In this document: piece after piece, positions 15,614 through 27,072 of the stretch
Layout of the letters: every line of letters begins with the position of its first letter
How positions within the stretch are numbered: position 1 is the stretch's first letter
Program-made: the position numbers and the translations under genes
The notes under the pieces: model-generated
Databases searched by the model: none
What the model was told of the DNA's origin: nothing
The model's input: the letters and a program-made list of their open reading frames with translations, nothing else
Origin: Hormiphora californensis
Lineage: Eukaryota; Ctenophora; Tentaculata; Cydippida; Pleurobrachiidae
Assembly (NCBI GenBank): GCA_020137815.1
Contig: CM035353.1
Coordinates: 3,220,471 to 3,284,470, forward strand
Direction of reading: 5' to 3'
DNA: 64,000 nt

Positions 15614-16964
15614 GCACGGCGTGCCTGGTGAAATTTTAACACGACCTAGCATGCAACGGGAAACCACCACTTGTACGTGGTAGCTGAGGGTCTACAGAAT
15701 GGCGCTACGGTGCGGGATAAAAAAATCCATTCCCTAAAATCTTTTTTTTTACTTTTATTTGATTTGGGTCAAAATTGGCTATATTAAACGTGGTCCCGAA
15801 AAATCCATAATGACTTATCACACGAAATATGTCACCCCTACCTATTTTTGCACGTAGAATCGATTGCCGTTGAAGTCGAATCTCTAAAATGACTGTAAAA
15901 TGGTCAAAAGTTGATTTTTTACCATTTTTTGGAGGTTTTTGGCCCCTAAACCATTGAAAACGTTGAGATAGGAATTTGAAACTAGTGCCAATCATTAAAA
16001 TGGTCATTTTTCTACCAAGAACCAAGTTTTCGTGTATATCCGATTTATGGTTAGATTTGGGCAAATTGTTGAAATCTGCCAACTAGGAGAACCGTAACTT
16101 GATTTTCTTGTTTTTTGGATTTTGGCATTTTTGACTAACTTCTGATTGAAATGGTCAATCGGGACCATGCTTAAGTTGTTTATGGGACAATTTTCGACTA
16201 AAATCCAAGATTTCATACCAATCCAATTACAGATCGTTGATTTATAGAAAATTTAAGTAGGCAAAACGGTGAAAATAAGCAAGAAAAGTTGTCATTTTGA
16301 CCGTTTTGCCTACATAAATTTTCTATAAATCAACGATCTGTTATTGGATTGGTATGAAATCTTAGATTTTAGTCGAAAATTGTCCCATAAACAACTTAAG
16401 CATGGTCCCGATTGACCATTTCAATCAGAAGTTAGTCAAAAATGCCAAAATCCAAAAAACAAGAAAATCAAGTTACGGTTCTCCTAGTTGGCAGATTTCA
16501 ACAATTTGCCCAAATCTAACCATAAATCGGATATACACGAAAACTTGGTTCTTGGTAGAAAAATGACCATTTTAATGATTGGCACTAGTTTCAAATTCCT
16601 ATCTCAACGTTTTCAATGGTTTAGGGGCCAAAAACCTCCAAAAAATGGTAAAAAATCAACTTTTGACCATTTTACAGTCATTTTAGAGATTCGACTTCAA
16701 CGGCAATCGATTCTACGTGCAAAAATAGGTAGGGGTGACATATTTCGTGTGATAAGTCATTATGGATTTTTCGGGACCACGTTTAATATAGCCAATTTTG
16801 ACCCAAATCAAATAAAAGTATGTAAAAAAAAAGATTTTAGGGAATGGATTTTTTTATCCCGCACCGTAGCGCCATTCTGTAGACCCTCAGCTACCACGTA
16901 CAAGTGGTGGTTTCCCGTTGCATGCTAGGTCGTGTTAAAATTTCACCAGGCACGCCGTGTGCGG
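15614..16964. mobile_element. 1.35-kb near-perfect palindrome (foldback element)
   Basis: The two arms, 15614-16275 and 16303-16964, are almost exact reverse complements around a loop of about 30 nt. The inner stem is AGGCAAAACGGT / ACCGTTTTGCCT. Each arm can be read as an open frame of about 126 codons (15705-16082 minus, 16488-16865 plus), but the protein resembles nothing I recognise and is probably an accident of the duplication. Small differences between arms (a TATG insertion near 16820, one base near 16342) argue against a simple read artefact. Confidence 0.88.
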
Positions 16965-18250
16965 TCTTATATGAGAGAATGTCAGAGCATTGACCTTGGG
17001 GGTTGGACCCAACAAAGTGACACTGTTATTCTGATTCTGGTGACACTGTTATTCAGAATCTGAATATCTGTGTCACCCGAGGTGTTATGATGGTAAACTT
17101 GGGATAGCTGATAATCGACTGGGAACATGTCAAATCTTGGACTGGGTCGGCGCCGCCAGAGAGGCTCACTTATGACGGCAGCTAGTAGTTCTACTACAAT
17201 CCCTTCAATACTGAAAACCAGAAAACCTTGGTTACGACGTCACCCCTGTTATTATATTGTGAGCTTTTGCGGAGGGGTAATTTCATCACCAACTGGAAAC
17301 CCAGGCCTCCGCACCGTAATCGATAGAGCCCAGATCGGTGCCACTTGCTAACCGTTTCCTCTGATGACAGTCATTGACAGTAAAATCGCGGCAATCCCGA
17401 ACACAGCCTTGTTTCAATGCGCGCCATTTATCAAATGCTCACACAGTGTGTTTTGTATTGTTTGGCCTATCGGCGCGTTCCAAACTCGACATCCCGCCTT
17501 TGTGACCGGTGGGCCGAGAAAATTAAAGACGGATATCACAAAACCGAAAAACCTTACAAAACCAAATAAATTACAATGTTGTATCTCTTTTTAACACAAT
17601 CAACTAGGTCTCAACTCTCGATTGTCAATTAATCAAATTGTCCATTAATGAGATTAGATCCAATCCAAAACCGGACCGGCCACCACAATCTCGACACAAA
17701 GTGGTATTCATCTGAACAAGGGTCACACTATCTCAGCTGGGATCTCACTTTGAGGGGGCTGGATCCTCAACATAACCATATTCCCTCTCCAACTCCACCA
17801 AGTGGTCTAGCTGCTTCTTTTGTCGCACACTTGAAAAGTAATCTGAGGAGGGAGGGGGGATATATATGTGAGTACAGAGCGACTGTGATTTTATGAAACA
17901 AAATGTGACCTTGTGAAACTGGTCTTGTGAAAACTAAATCGGGTTAAAATAATGTTAATTTCCTATATCGGGAAAAAAATCCTGCCACTAAATTGGGGTG
18001 CCACTAAATTGGGGGCCATTAAATTGGGGTCCGACTGTATATTGATCTTCACTACACACTTACATGTGACTCCGATAAAAACAGTAATTCCAGCTATCCA
18101 AGTTCTAATTTTCCTGCCCCTATTCTGTTCAGAGTTGAATATCTTAGCTGCATCGTGGGTCTTGGGTCGTTGGGCCTTGATCGCCTTCCTTTTGACATCC
18201 ATCGCTAATACTGCAGTGATGGTTAGAGGGATGGTTGATATAAAAAGGGG
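16965..18250. other. Intergenic; small repeats only
   Basis: A GGTTACGACGTCACCCC-family MITE lies at 17229-17292. TAAATTGGGGTCCGACTG text at 17991-18038 belongs to the family seen at 36034-36113 and 58484-58550. Short ORFs here have no recognisable domain. Confidence 0.5.
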
Positions 18251-18269
18251 ATTCTACAATTTACAAATA

Positions 18270-18424
18270 GGGAGATACGGTGGTATAGACCGGAGTAGCG
18301 GGGGAGGGGTGGTATAGACCGGAGTAGCGGGAGAGGAGGGGTGGTATAGACCGGAGTAGCGGGGGAGGGGTGGTGGTATAGACCGGAGTAGCGGGGGAGG
18401 GGTGGTATAGACCGGAGTAGCGGG
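18270..18424. repeat. G-rich minisatellite
   Basis: Five units of about 26-36 bp with GGTATAGACCGGAGTAGCGG, downstream of the second SR gene. Confidence 0.9.
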
Positions 18425-18764
18425 GTCTTTCCTGAGCGACAGGCTAGGGGAGAAAAAACACCATATATCTTTAAACTGGGGCAAAATAAAAACGAGAGAA
18501 CGCACTAATAACGTAATGGTATTACATGTATTTTAACTATACGAGGTTATCATTATTAAACTGCGCTCAAGTTAAAGATGTCATAAAAAATAAAGTTCCT
18601 TCATAACACACAGCTGCAGCAGGAATATTATATCTGGGATCTTCAAACTCACCATGGGCCCAATCACACAAACACACACACCACCCCGCGGTGCCCACAC
18701 AAGCTCGGACACATATATAAGCTCGGATGATTGGGTGAGTGAAGAAAAGCTGAGGTATGATGGA

Positions 18765-20853
18765 TTAACGGGGTGATCGGGATCTGGATCGATCGAAGTC
18801 TCGGCCGTACGATCTGCTCCTGCTACGTCCACGAGGCTGGCCATGCGGAGATCTGGGTTCTCTGAGGGAGAATGGATATGTTAGATACTAGCCAGCCCGA
18901 CATGATATATGTTCATGTGGGATCTTTTCAAGCGTTGGGTTTCACTCAGAAAAAAAGTTAGCTTTATAATGCTTCATACTTCGACAATAATTCTATACCC
19001 TCATTCAAGGTTCCTGGTATTTCCGGAGCTCTAATGCCCCTGGAATTGTGTTTTTGGACACAAAGGAATTTTTCCTGGGTCTTAGACTTCGCTAAACTGT
19101 TTTTTAGACATTTTCTAATAAGGCACGTGTGGACTAGATCGATATTAAACCCCCTCCCCCATATAGCCCCATTTACTCACCTTGCTCGAGGGTTGGTTGC
19201 TCCCTCCGGTCTGGTGTGAAGGGCCTTGCTGACCCTGATCTCTCTCCCATCTACCCTGGAGCCATCAAGTCGATCCATTGCTTCCTCTGCATCACGCCTA
19301 TCAAAATACCTGGATACGGTGGAGTGAACTGCTAATAACATATGAGGAAGGAGGGGAACAGCAGCTAACAGCTCAATATAAGGTCTCGTTCAGCTATATA
19401 TCTCCGACATGTTTTCTGCAAGGCCCCCATCTGGGATATATATCTGCAATAGCTGGATAGTCTGGCCCACCAGAATAATAAATTCACACCAGCTGTGCCT
19501 CTCACTTTTGTCACCGACTTGAAATGTTCGCCAATATGACAATGTTATTGATCTCACTTTTAGACCTAAAAGCCGGGCTTTTGTCACCGACTTGATGAGA
19601 CGTGAAGCTAATTTTAATGGTCTGGATTTGCCGAGTGAATTATGCATTCTAGTGCAGGAAAACCCGATATTAACTGGTCTGGAAATATCAAAACTGGTCT
19701 GGAAATATTAAAACTGGTCTGGAAAGCCACACTGCAGGAGGACTGTAAAATACTGGTGATTTGGAAATCACCAATCCAGTCCCAATGAGGACCATTTTAC
19801 TGGATAATAGATCTCGCATGCATTAGGGACCTTTCCATACAAGTAGTTTACTTAACAAAACATAGCCCTATTATGCAACTAAACAATAATCGCCAGTCGA
19901 CCACTTATATAATATGTTCACATTTTTTAATATATGGCTTAATGGCTAGTCATAAAGCTACCTAGCAGGAAAATGAGGCATTTCATTATGGTACACTATT
20001 GAGCAGTCAAATGATGCCCCATCCGATAGAATGCAGTGTAATGTCCAGGAACCGACCGACACAAGTAAACAACCAATCAGAACTCGCTATTTAGGTCACG
20101 TGACTGGTTATCAGCCAATCAGGGACCAGTATTTCCTGCTTCGGTCGGTTCTTGGTTATGTCCAAACCTGACAAAGGCAAATCCTCGGCTCTCCTGGGTC
20201 CTGAAGTTTCGAGGGATGTAAATATCCCCAATTTCCCCGTACTTTGAGAACAGGGGCTTCAGCATGTCTGATTTTGTACGGTATGAAAGGTTATCGACCT
20301 TCAGGCTTGTCTGGGGGATAGGGTTGTTTTGGAGAGAGATTGTTAGTCTGGAAATGGTTATCTGATTGTTAGTGTCTGGAAGTGACTGCAACTGCTCGAT
20401 TGAATTCTGCAATTATTCAGGCACAGCTCACTCTACCCGGGGATCACCGGATCATGGAACTCCCTCTGGCACAACACAAACTCAATATATTACCATGTTA
20501 GATATGTCGGGTGGACCCGTTTTCTCTCCGCCTTCTCGTCTCCTCGGGGGTGACTCCCTCCTACCACCAAAGTCGCGTCGTTCATAACCTCCACTCCTAA
20601 CCTCGCGGTCACCACCCCGATCTCCTCCTCCGTATCCCCGATCTCCACCATAACCGCTTCTATCTCCCCCTCCATAACCACTTCGATCTCCATAACCACC
20701 TCGATCTCCTCCACCCCCATAACCACCACCTCCTCCGTATCCACCACCTGATCTGCTCTCACTGTAACCACCCCGGTCCTCTCGAGCACCACCTCCTCCT
20801 CCATAGCCCCTGGACTCATAACGGGGCGGACTGCGGTCGTAACGGCGGGACAT
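18765..20853 (-). CDS. SR-type splicing factor with glycine-rich N-terminus (four exons)
   Basis: Exons 20853-20494, 20310-20168, 19309-19181 and 18861-18765 keep frame and give 242 residues. Residues 1-120 are a low-complexity head of [16 protein letters not shown] and ERRDFGG repeats, starting [19 protein letters not shown]. Then comes one [15 protein letters not shown] (RNP2), [16 protein letters not shown] (RNP1), [11 protein letters not shown] and REIRVSKAL. The tail is a short RS domain, [21 protein letters not shown]. The RRM exons are split at the same places as those of the SRSF2 homologue upstream, so the two are probably tandem paralogues. The role is pre-mRNA splicing by family. 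A MITE begins 13 bp past the exon 2 donor. The glycine-rich head before the RRM is not typical of SRSF2. Confidence 0.85.
20046..20154. mobile_element. hAT-like 109-bp MITE, copy 3
   Basis: Flanks GTAATGTC and GTTATGTC form a 7/8 target duplication. It lies in intron 2 of the glycine-rich SR gene, close to the donor site. Confidence 0.9.
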
Positions 20854-21943
20854 GGTGCTACACAGAGGGGGGTTGTTTAGTTGTGTTAGTTTGAAATGTG
20901 GACAATAGGTGTGTATCGCGGTGTCTATGGAGCGTCTAGAGAGGTGAAATGAGAGGATAGAGGAGAAACAGACCGGAAAGATGTTCGCCGGAGAAAGAAG
21001 AATAGAAGGGAGAAAGAATAATATATTAGTAGAGAAAGAAGTATAGAAATCAAGTTCAAGATAACACTGTCGAGCACTTTCGCCAGCACCTCTTCACAGA
21101 TCAAGTTAGTAGAGAAAGAATAAAGAAAAATGAAAAATGTTTGCACGGGCAGGTCACAAAAAGTGGAGAAAAAGAAAAATAGAAAGGGAGAAGAAAGGGA
21201 GAAGTAAGGGAGAAATGCGGGGTCCATCAGAATGACAGCTGTATTCCAGAAACTGGAGGAGAAGACTGGAAAACGGGACTGGAACCGGGGCACACAGCTC
21301 AGATAGTAATATATCAGGGCGGGAACACAGTAATATATCGGGACGGGAACGCAGTAATATATCAGGGCGGGAACGCAGTAATATATCGGTATTCGGGAAT
21401 ATATGGCGGGGCAGGATACACTGCTCTCTCGAAAAGCGGGACCCGGGATACTGCACAGAACGGACAATAAACGGCACCTGGCGTGAGGAACATATGAGAA
21501 GAAGATAACAATTAAAACACTGTATTTTTTAAATTTTTTGTATTAAAAAATATATAGTTATATTATCTATTTTATAAGAGACAGCCGCGGAAAATGTGAT
21601 CGATAATGTTCGTATATATTGCTCAGCCGGCTGGGGAGTAAATGACACGCTTTAAATAGGTAAATATAAATGTGCAAAGGCACACATTTGTTTGACAAAA
21701 GTGTCTTACATTTTCAGCCATTATATGTCTGTCTAAAAAGTTAGGGGGTGTGTCGTTAAAACACTGCAGCAGCACAGTGACTGAATTGTCCCTCCGATAT
21801 AATAATCCTTTCTTGGTCATCTGGTCTCTCTTCGTAAACTGGGAAAGGAGAAAAGTGTTGCTAAAAACAAAGATGATTTAAAATTATATTTATACAGAAA
21901 CGTTTTTCTATTCTAGGGCACACATTACTACCAACCTTGGTGC
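20854..21943. other. Intergenic region between the two SR genes
   Basis: Likely holds the promoter of the glycine-rich SR gene and the 3' end of the SRSF2 homologue, although I see no clear core promoter motif. At 21290-21390 about three 33-bp units of GGGACGGGAACGCAGTAATA form a small minisatellite. Confidence 0.45.
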
Positions 21944-24900
21944 CTAGTCCCGTGAGCCGGATCGTCCTCTTGACCCGGATCGACCTCTTGAAGCAGACCT
22001 GCTCTTCCTTCGGTGAGCTGGGGAGGCACTCCCACTCTTGGATCGACCCTTTGATTTACTGCGGGAATCCCGGGAGGCTCGTTTAGGGGATTTGGATTGA
22101 GAGCGAGCGTTACTTCCAGATCTGGCACGGCCCTTGGAATTACTCTTTGATCGGCTTCTACGGGCACTCTTAGATCGAGAACGGTTCTTTGATCCGCTTT
22201 TAGACCTTGACCTCTTATCCTTTGATTTTGAGCCACTCTTTGATCGAGACCGATTCTTAGATCGACTTCCGCTTTTAGATCGAGACCGATTCTTAGATCG
22301 ACTTCCACTTTTAGATCTGGATCGATTCTTTGATCGACCAGCACTTTTGGACCTTGACCGATTCTTAGATCGACCAGCACTTTTGGACCTTGACCGATTC
22401 TTTGATCCGCTCTTGGACCTCCTGTCCTTAGAAGGTGATCGAGATCGGTTATCCCTCCTGAAAAGAGCAAATTGCGATTATTTTTGATAGAACACTATGT
22501 CCAAGATTTTACAAAAACAAGACCAGTATCCACTACTTACCTTGTCCTTTTCCTATCCCGTCCAGTAGACCGAGATCGGGATCGAGAGTCAGATGAGGAC
22601 CGCTTAGACCTCCTTCGCCGATCACGACCGCCGGAACGAGAACGAGATCGTCTCCTGTAGCTATCTCTAAAGCTATCCCTGGATCGACCTGTACCAAATT
22701 AGTTCTGTTATTTTATTTGCTATAAATTATAGCCTTTAATATTATTAAACCATCCACGGTGATATGCGAAGTTGAAATCTGAAAACTAAAAAAGTTGCTT
22801 ACCACCACCGTAGCCTCCATATCCTCCGTGCCCACCTCCACCGTATCGGCCACCGCCTCCGCCACCGTAACGGCCACCTCCACCTCCACCACCTTGGTAT
22901 CGACCAGGGGGGCGGGGATGCATCGCCTTGGAAACCCGAATATCACGGCCATCAATACTGTAACCGTCTAACCTGCGTGGTAGATATATAATAGGGTGTT
23001 ACAAGTGGTGTCACAAAATTGTGAAGTGGTGTCACATGTGGTGTTACAATTGTGAAGTGGTGTCACAATTGTGAAGTGGTGTCACAATTGTGAAGTGGTG
23101 TCACAGTTGTGAAGTGGTGTCACAAGTGGTGTCACATTTGTGAAGTGGTGTCACAAGTGGTGTCACAGTTGTGAAGTGGTGTCACAATTGTGAAGTGGTG
23201 TCACAATTGTGAAGTGGTGTCACAGTTGTGAAGTGGTGTCACAAGTGGTGTCACATTTGTGAAGTGGTGTCACAAGTGGTGTCACAAAATTGTGAAGTGG
23301 TGTCACATGTGGTGTTACAATTGTGAAGTGGTGTCACAATTGTGAAGTGGTGTCACAATTGTGAAGTGGTGTCACAGTTGTGAAGTGGTGTCACAAGTTG
23401 TGTCACAATTGTGAAGTGGTGTCACAAGTTGTGTCACAATTGTGAAGTGGTTTCACAAGTGGTGTCACAATTGTGAAGTGGTGTCACAAGTGGTTTCACA
23501 AGTGGTGTCACAAGTGGTGTCACAATTGTGAAGTGGTGTCACAATTGTGAAGTGGTGTCACAAGTGGTGTCACAATTGTGAAGTGGTGTCACAAGTGGTG
23601 TCACAAGTGGTGTCACAAGTGGTGTCACAATTGTGAAGTGGTGTCACAAGTGGTGTCACAAGTGGTGTCACAAGTGGCGTCACAATTGTGAAGTGGTGTC
23701 ACAATTGTGAAGTGGTGTCACAAGTGGTGTCACAAGTGGTGTCACAAGTGGTGTCACAATTCACATGACGTGGTACATGAAATTGATAAACAATGAAAAT
23801 CTGGACGTTACCTGTCCATGGCTTCCTCTGCATCACGGCGATCGTAGAATCGGACAAAGGCGAAACCTCTGCTCTCCTTGGAATACCTATCACGCGGTAT
23901 GTAGATGTCCCCTGTAACAATCCCGTGTGTTAACTGTGATGTATTGGGGGGGGGGGGGGGTGTATTGCTGATGTTATCATGGACAAAAAACACAGCGAAA
24001 TCGAACCTTCTTTGATTTCAGTACAGTGCATTAAATGACATGTATGTAAAACGGGCGAGTACCTCATATAATGTATTATCACTGCGCTGGCAAGCGCAAA
24101 GGTTGCCATCCCCCCCCCCCCCCCCCAAAAGCGCTGCCAGAAACGCAGTTATACGTTTTATGGGTGTTTGGCTGAAAAAGCCGGATTTCAAAAGGCTATA
24201 GCGTGGCTCTCTTTCATCGGTTTGACTTGAAATTTGGAATGAATACCCGGCTTGGGGTCTTTGACTCATGTTAAAAATTTGAAGTCTCTATCTCATCTGG
24301 GTCCGAAGTTACAGACTGGTCCCATTTGCTATAGATTCAGTGTAACGGACGCGCGCGCGCGCGCGTAGGAGAGACGCTTTTTTTGAACACGGTTCTGAAC
24401 GAACGGAAAGAGATAGAGACTTCTCGTTTTCACTAGCTTGTAGATCTACTCAATTATTGTGTTATTAGCGGGGTGAGGTTTTCCATCATCCCCAGGAACG
24501 TCCTACAGAACGTCTTAAAGTCGTCATTTTTCAGACTCTGACCAAAATTCTTTGAGCTCAATTTACACCCTGAAGACGGATTCTAATCGAAAATCGAAGA
24601 CTATATCATGGAAAGAGAATTGTCTGAACTTTCAGAAACTATATCGCGAATTTTCAAAACTAGACGTATAAGGGTCTTAAAACGCGTCTAAAGTGTTATG
24701 ACTGTTTAAAAATAGATATGACGATATGGGGTTTTTCGCCATAGCGGACTCAAATCTCATCCAATTGATCTCAAACTTGGTCAGTATCTTCATCTAGGTA
24801 ATCCCGATGATATGACGTCATCATTATGACGTCATAACGACGTGACGTCATTTTATGACGTCAAAATGACGTCAAAAATGAAAATTTTGCAAATTCGCGA

Positions 24901-27003
24901 TTCCATCATCTCCTTACCTGTTCTACTACATCGAAATGGATAAAAAAATCCCAAAAATGATGCAAATTATACCAAAACTAATTGAAATTAGTAGGCCGGA
25001 AAGGTTGCCCTATGATTTGAGCTACCTTTGGCACCGGTACATTCCCTTTTGAAGACAGAAGAAGCATCGGTTATACCCTGTCTGTACCCCGTGAATGTTA
25101 CGGTGGCAAAGGTAGCTCAAATCATAGGGCAACCTTTCCGGCCTACTAATTTCAATTAGTTTTGGTATAATGTTATTATACCAAAACTAATTGAAATTAG
25201 TAGGCCGGAAAGGTTGCCGTATGATTTGAGCTACCTTTGCCACCGTAACATTCACGGGGTACAGACAGGGTATAACAGATGCTTCGTCTATCTTCAAAAG
25301 GGAATGTACTGGTGCCAAAGGTAGCTCAAATCATACGGCAACCTTTCCGGCCTACTAATTTCAATTAGTTTTGGTATAATTTGCATCATTTTTGGGATTT
25401 TTTATCCATTTACATGTAGTAGAACAGGTACGGAGAGGATGGAATCGTGAAATTGCAAAATTTTCATTTTTGACGTCATTTTGACGTCATAAAATGACGT
25501 CACGACGTTATGACGTCATAATGATGACGTCATATCATCGGGATTACCTAGATGAAGATACTGACCAATTTTGAGATCGATTGGATGAGATTTGAGTCCG
25601 CTATGGCGAAAAAACCCATATCGTCATATCTATTTTTAAACAGTCATAACACTTTAGACGCGTTTTAAGACCCTTATACGTCTAGTTTTGAAAATTCGCG
25701 ATATAGTTTCTGAAAGTTCAGACAATTCTCTTTCCATGATATAGTCTTCGTTTTTCGATTAGAATCCGTCTTTAGGGTGTAAAATGAGCTCAAAGAAGTT
25801 TGGTCAGAGTGTAAAAAATGACGACTTTAAGACGTTCTGTAGGACGTTCCTGGGGATGATAGAAAACTTCACCCCGCTAATAACACAATAATCCAGTAGA
25901 TCTACAAGCTAGTGAAAACGAGAAGTCTCTATCTCTTTCCGTTTGTTCAGAACCGTGCTCAGAAAAAGCGTCTCTCCTACGCGCGTACGCGCGTGTACGC
26001 GCGCGCGCGTGTCCGTTACACTGAATCTATAGCAAATGGGACCGGTCTGTAACTTCGGACCCAAATGAGATAGAGACTTGAAATTTTAAACTTAAGTAAA
26101 AGACCCCAAGCCGGGTGTACATTCCAAATTACAAGTCAATCGGATGAAAGGGGGCGACGCTATAGCCTTCTGAAATCCGGTTTTTCAGCCAAACACCCAT
26201 AAAACGTATAACTGCGTTTCTGGCAGCGCTTTTTTGGGGGGGGGAATGGCAACCTTTGCGCTTGCCAGCGCAGTGACTTATACGACGTGGAGCGACCGGG
26301 AGTTAAAGGGAGGGGATAGAAAGTGAGTTAGTGAGAGCTGGAGAAAGGGAGCGTTACGAGGGAAGGGTCATTAAAAGAAGGTTATAAAATGAAAGTGAAA
26401 GTAAAATAAAGTGTTTTATCATATGAATGTCACGAAAATTGCATACATAATTTTATATATTATATATAACATTGCATGCAATTATCGTGATCAGAGTAAA
26501 GTGACAACAAGAAAAAGATAAGATGAGGGTTAAGAAAAGGTGAAAGAGAAACTAATGGCGCCCACGAACTGATCTAGCTAAATCGAGCTGCCAACTCGTT
26601 TCTGAATGCTGATCTTGTACTGATGACATATCATCCAATTTGCCAGTGGTTTATATTTTCACTGAGAGTAAAAGAAGAGACTCCCAAGAACACTTAGCTT
26701 TCTAACGCGTTATATCAGACATGCAATAAATACTCGATTTTATATGCCTGCATACCACTTCTCTTGTCGGCGATTAACCTCTAAATACTCAATCTGGAAC
26801 ATATATAATGTTGTTTTATTTGTTTGCCATCTCTCAGATCCTTACAATAGTATCAGGTCTCCAGTGTTATATGTGTAATCATGAGAATATGACCGTTGGT
26901 GTAAGTACAGTCGGGTTTATCGGGGTCCAAATGTAGTTATATTGACTTTATTGATGATTGTTTCATTTTTCTCACCTTTCTGTGTCTCACCTCTCTGTGT
27001 CTC

Positions 27004-27072
<69 letters not shown>

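Noticed and set aside
15705-16865. Two identical 126-codon ORFs in the palindrome arms as a gene pair
   Set aside because: Identity follows from the palindrome, no domain is recognisable, and nothing else supports coding.
17952-18317. 121-codon hydrophobic ORF
   Set aside because: It overlaps MITE-end text and a minisatellite, with no signal for splicing or a known family.
23000-23760. Regular short repeats as a possible CRISPR array
   Set aside because: There are no unique spacers, units are directly adjacent and variable, and the DNA is clearly eukaryotic.
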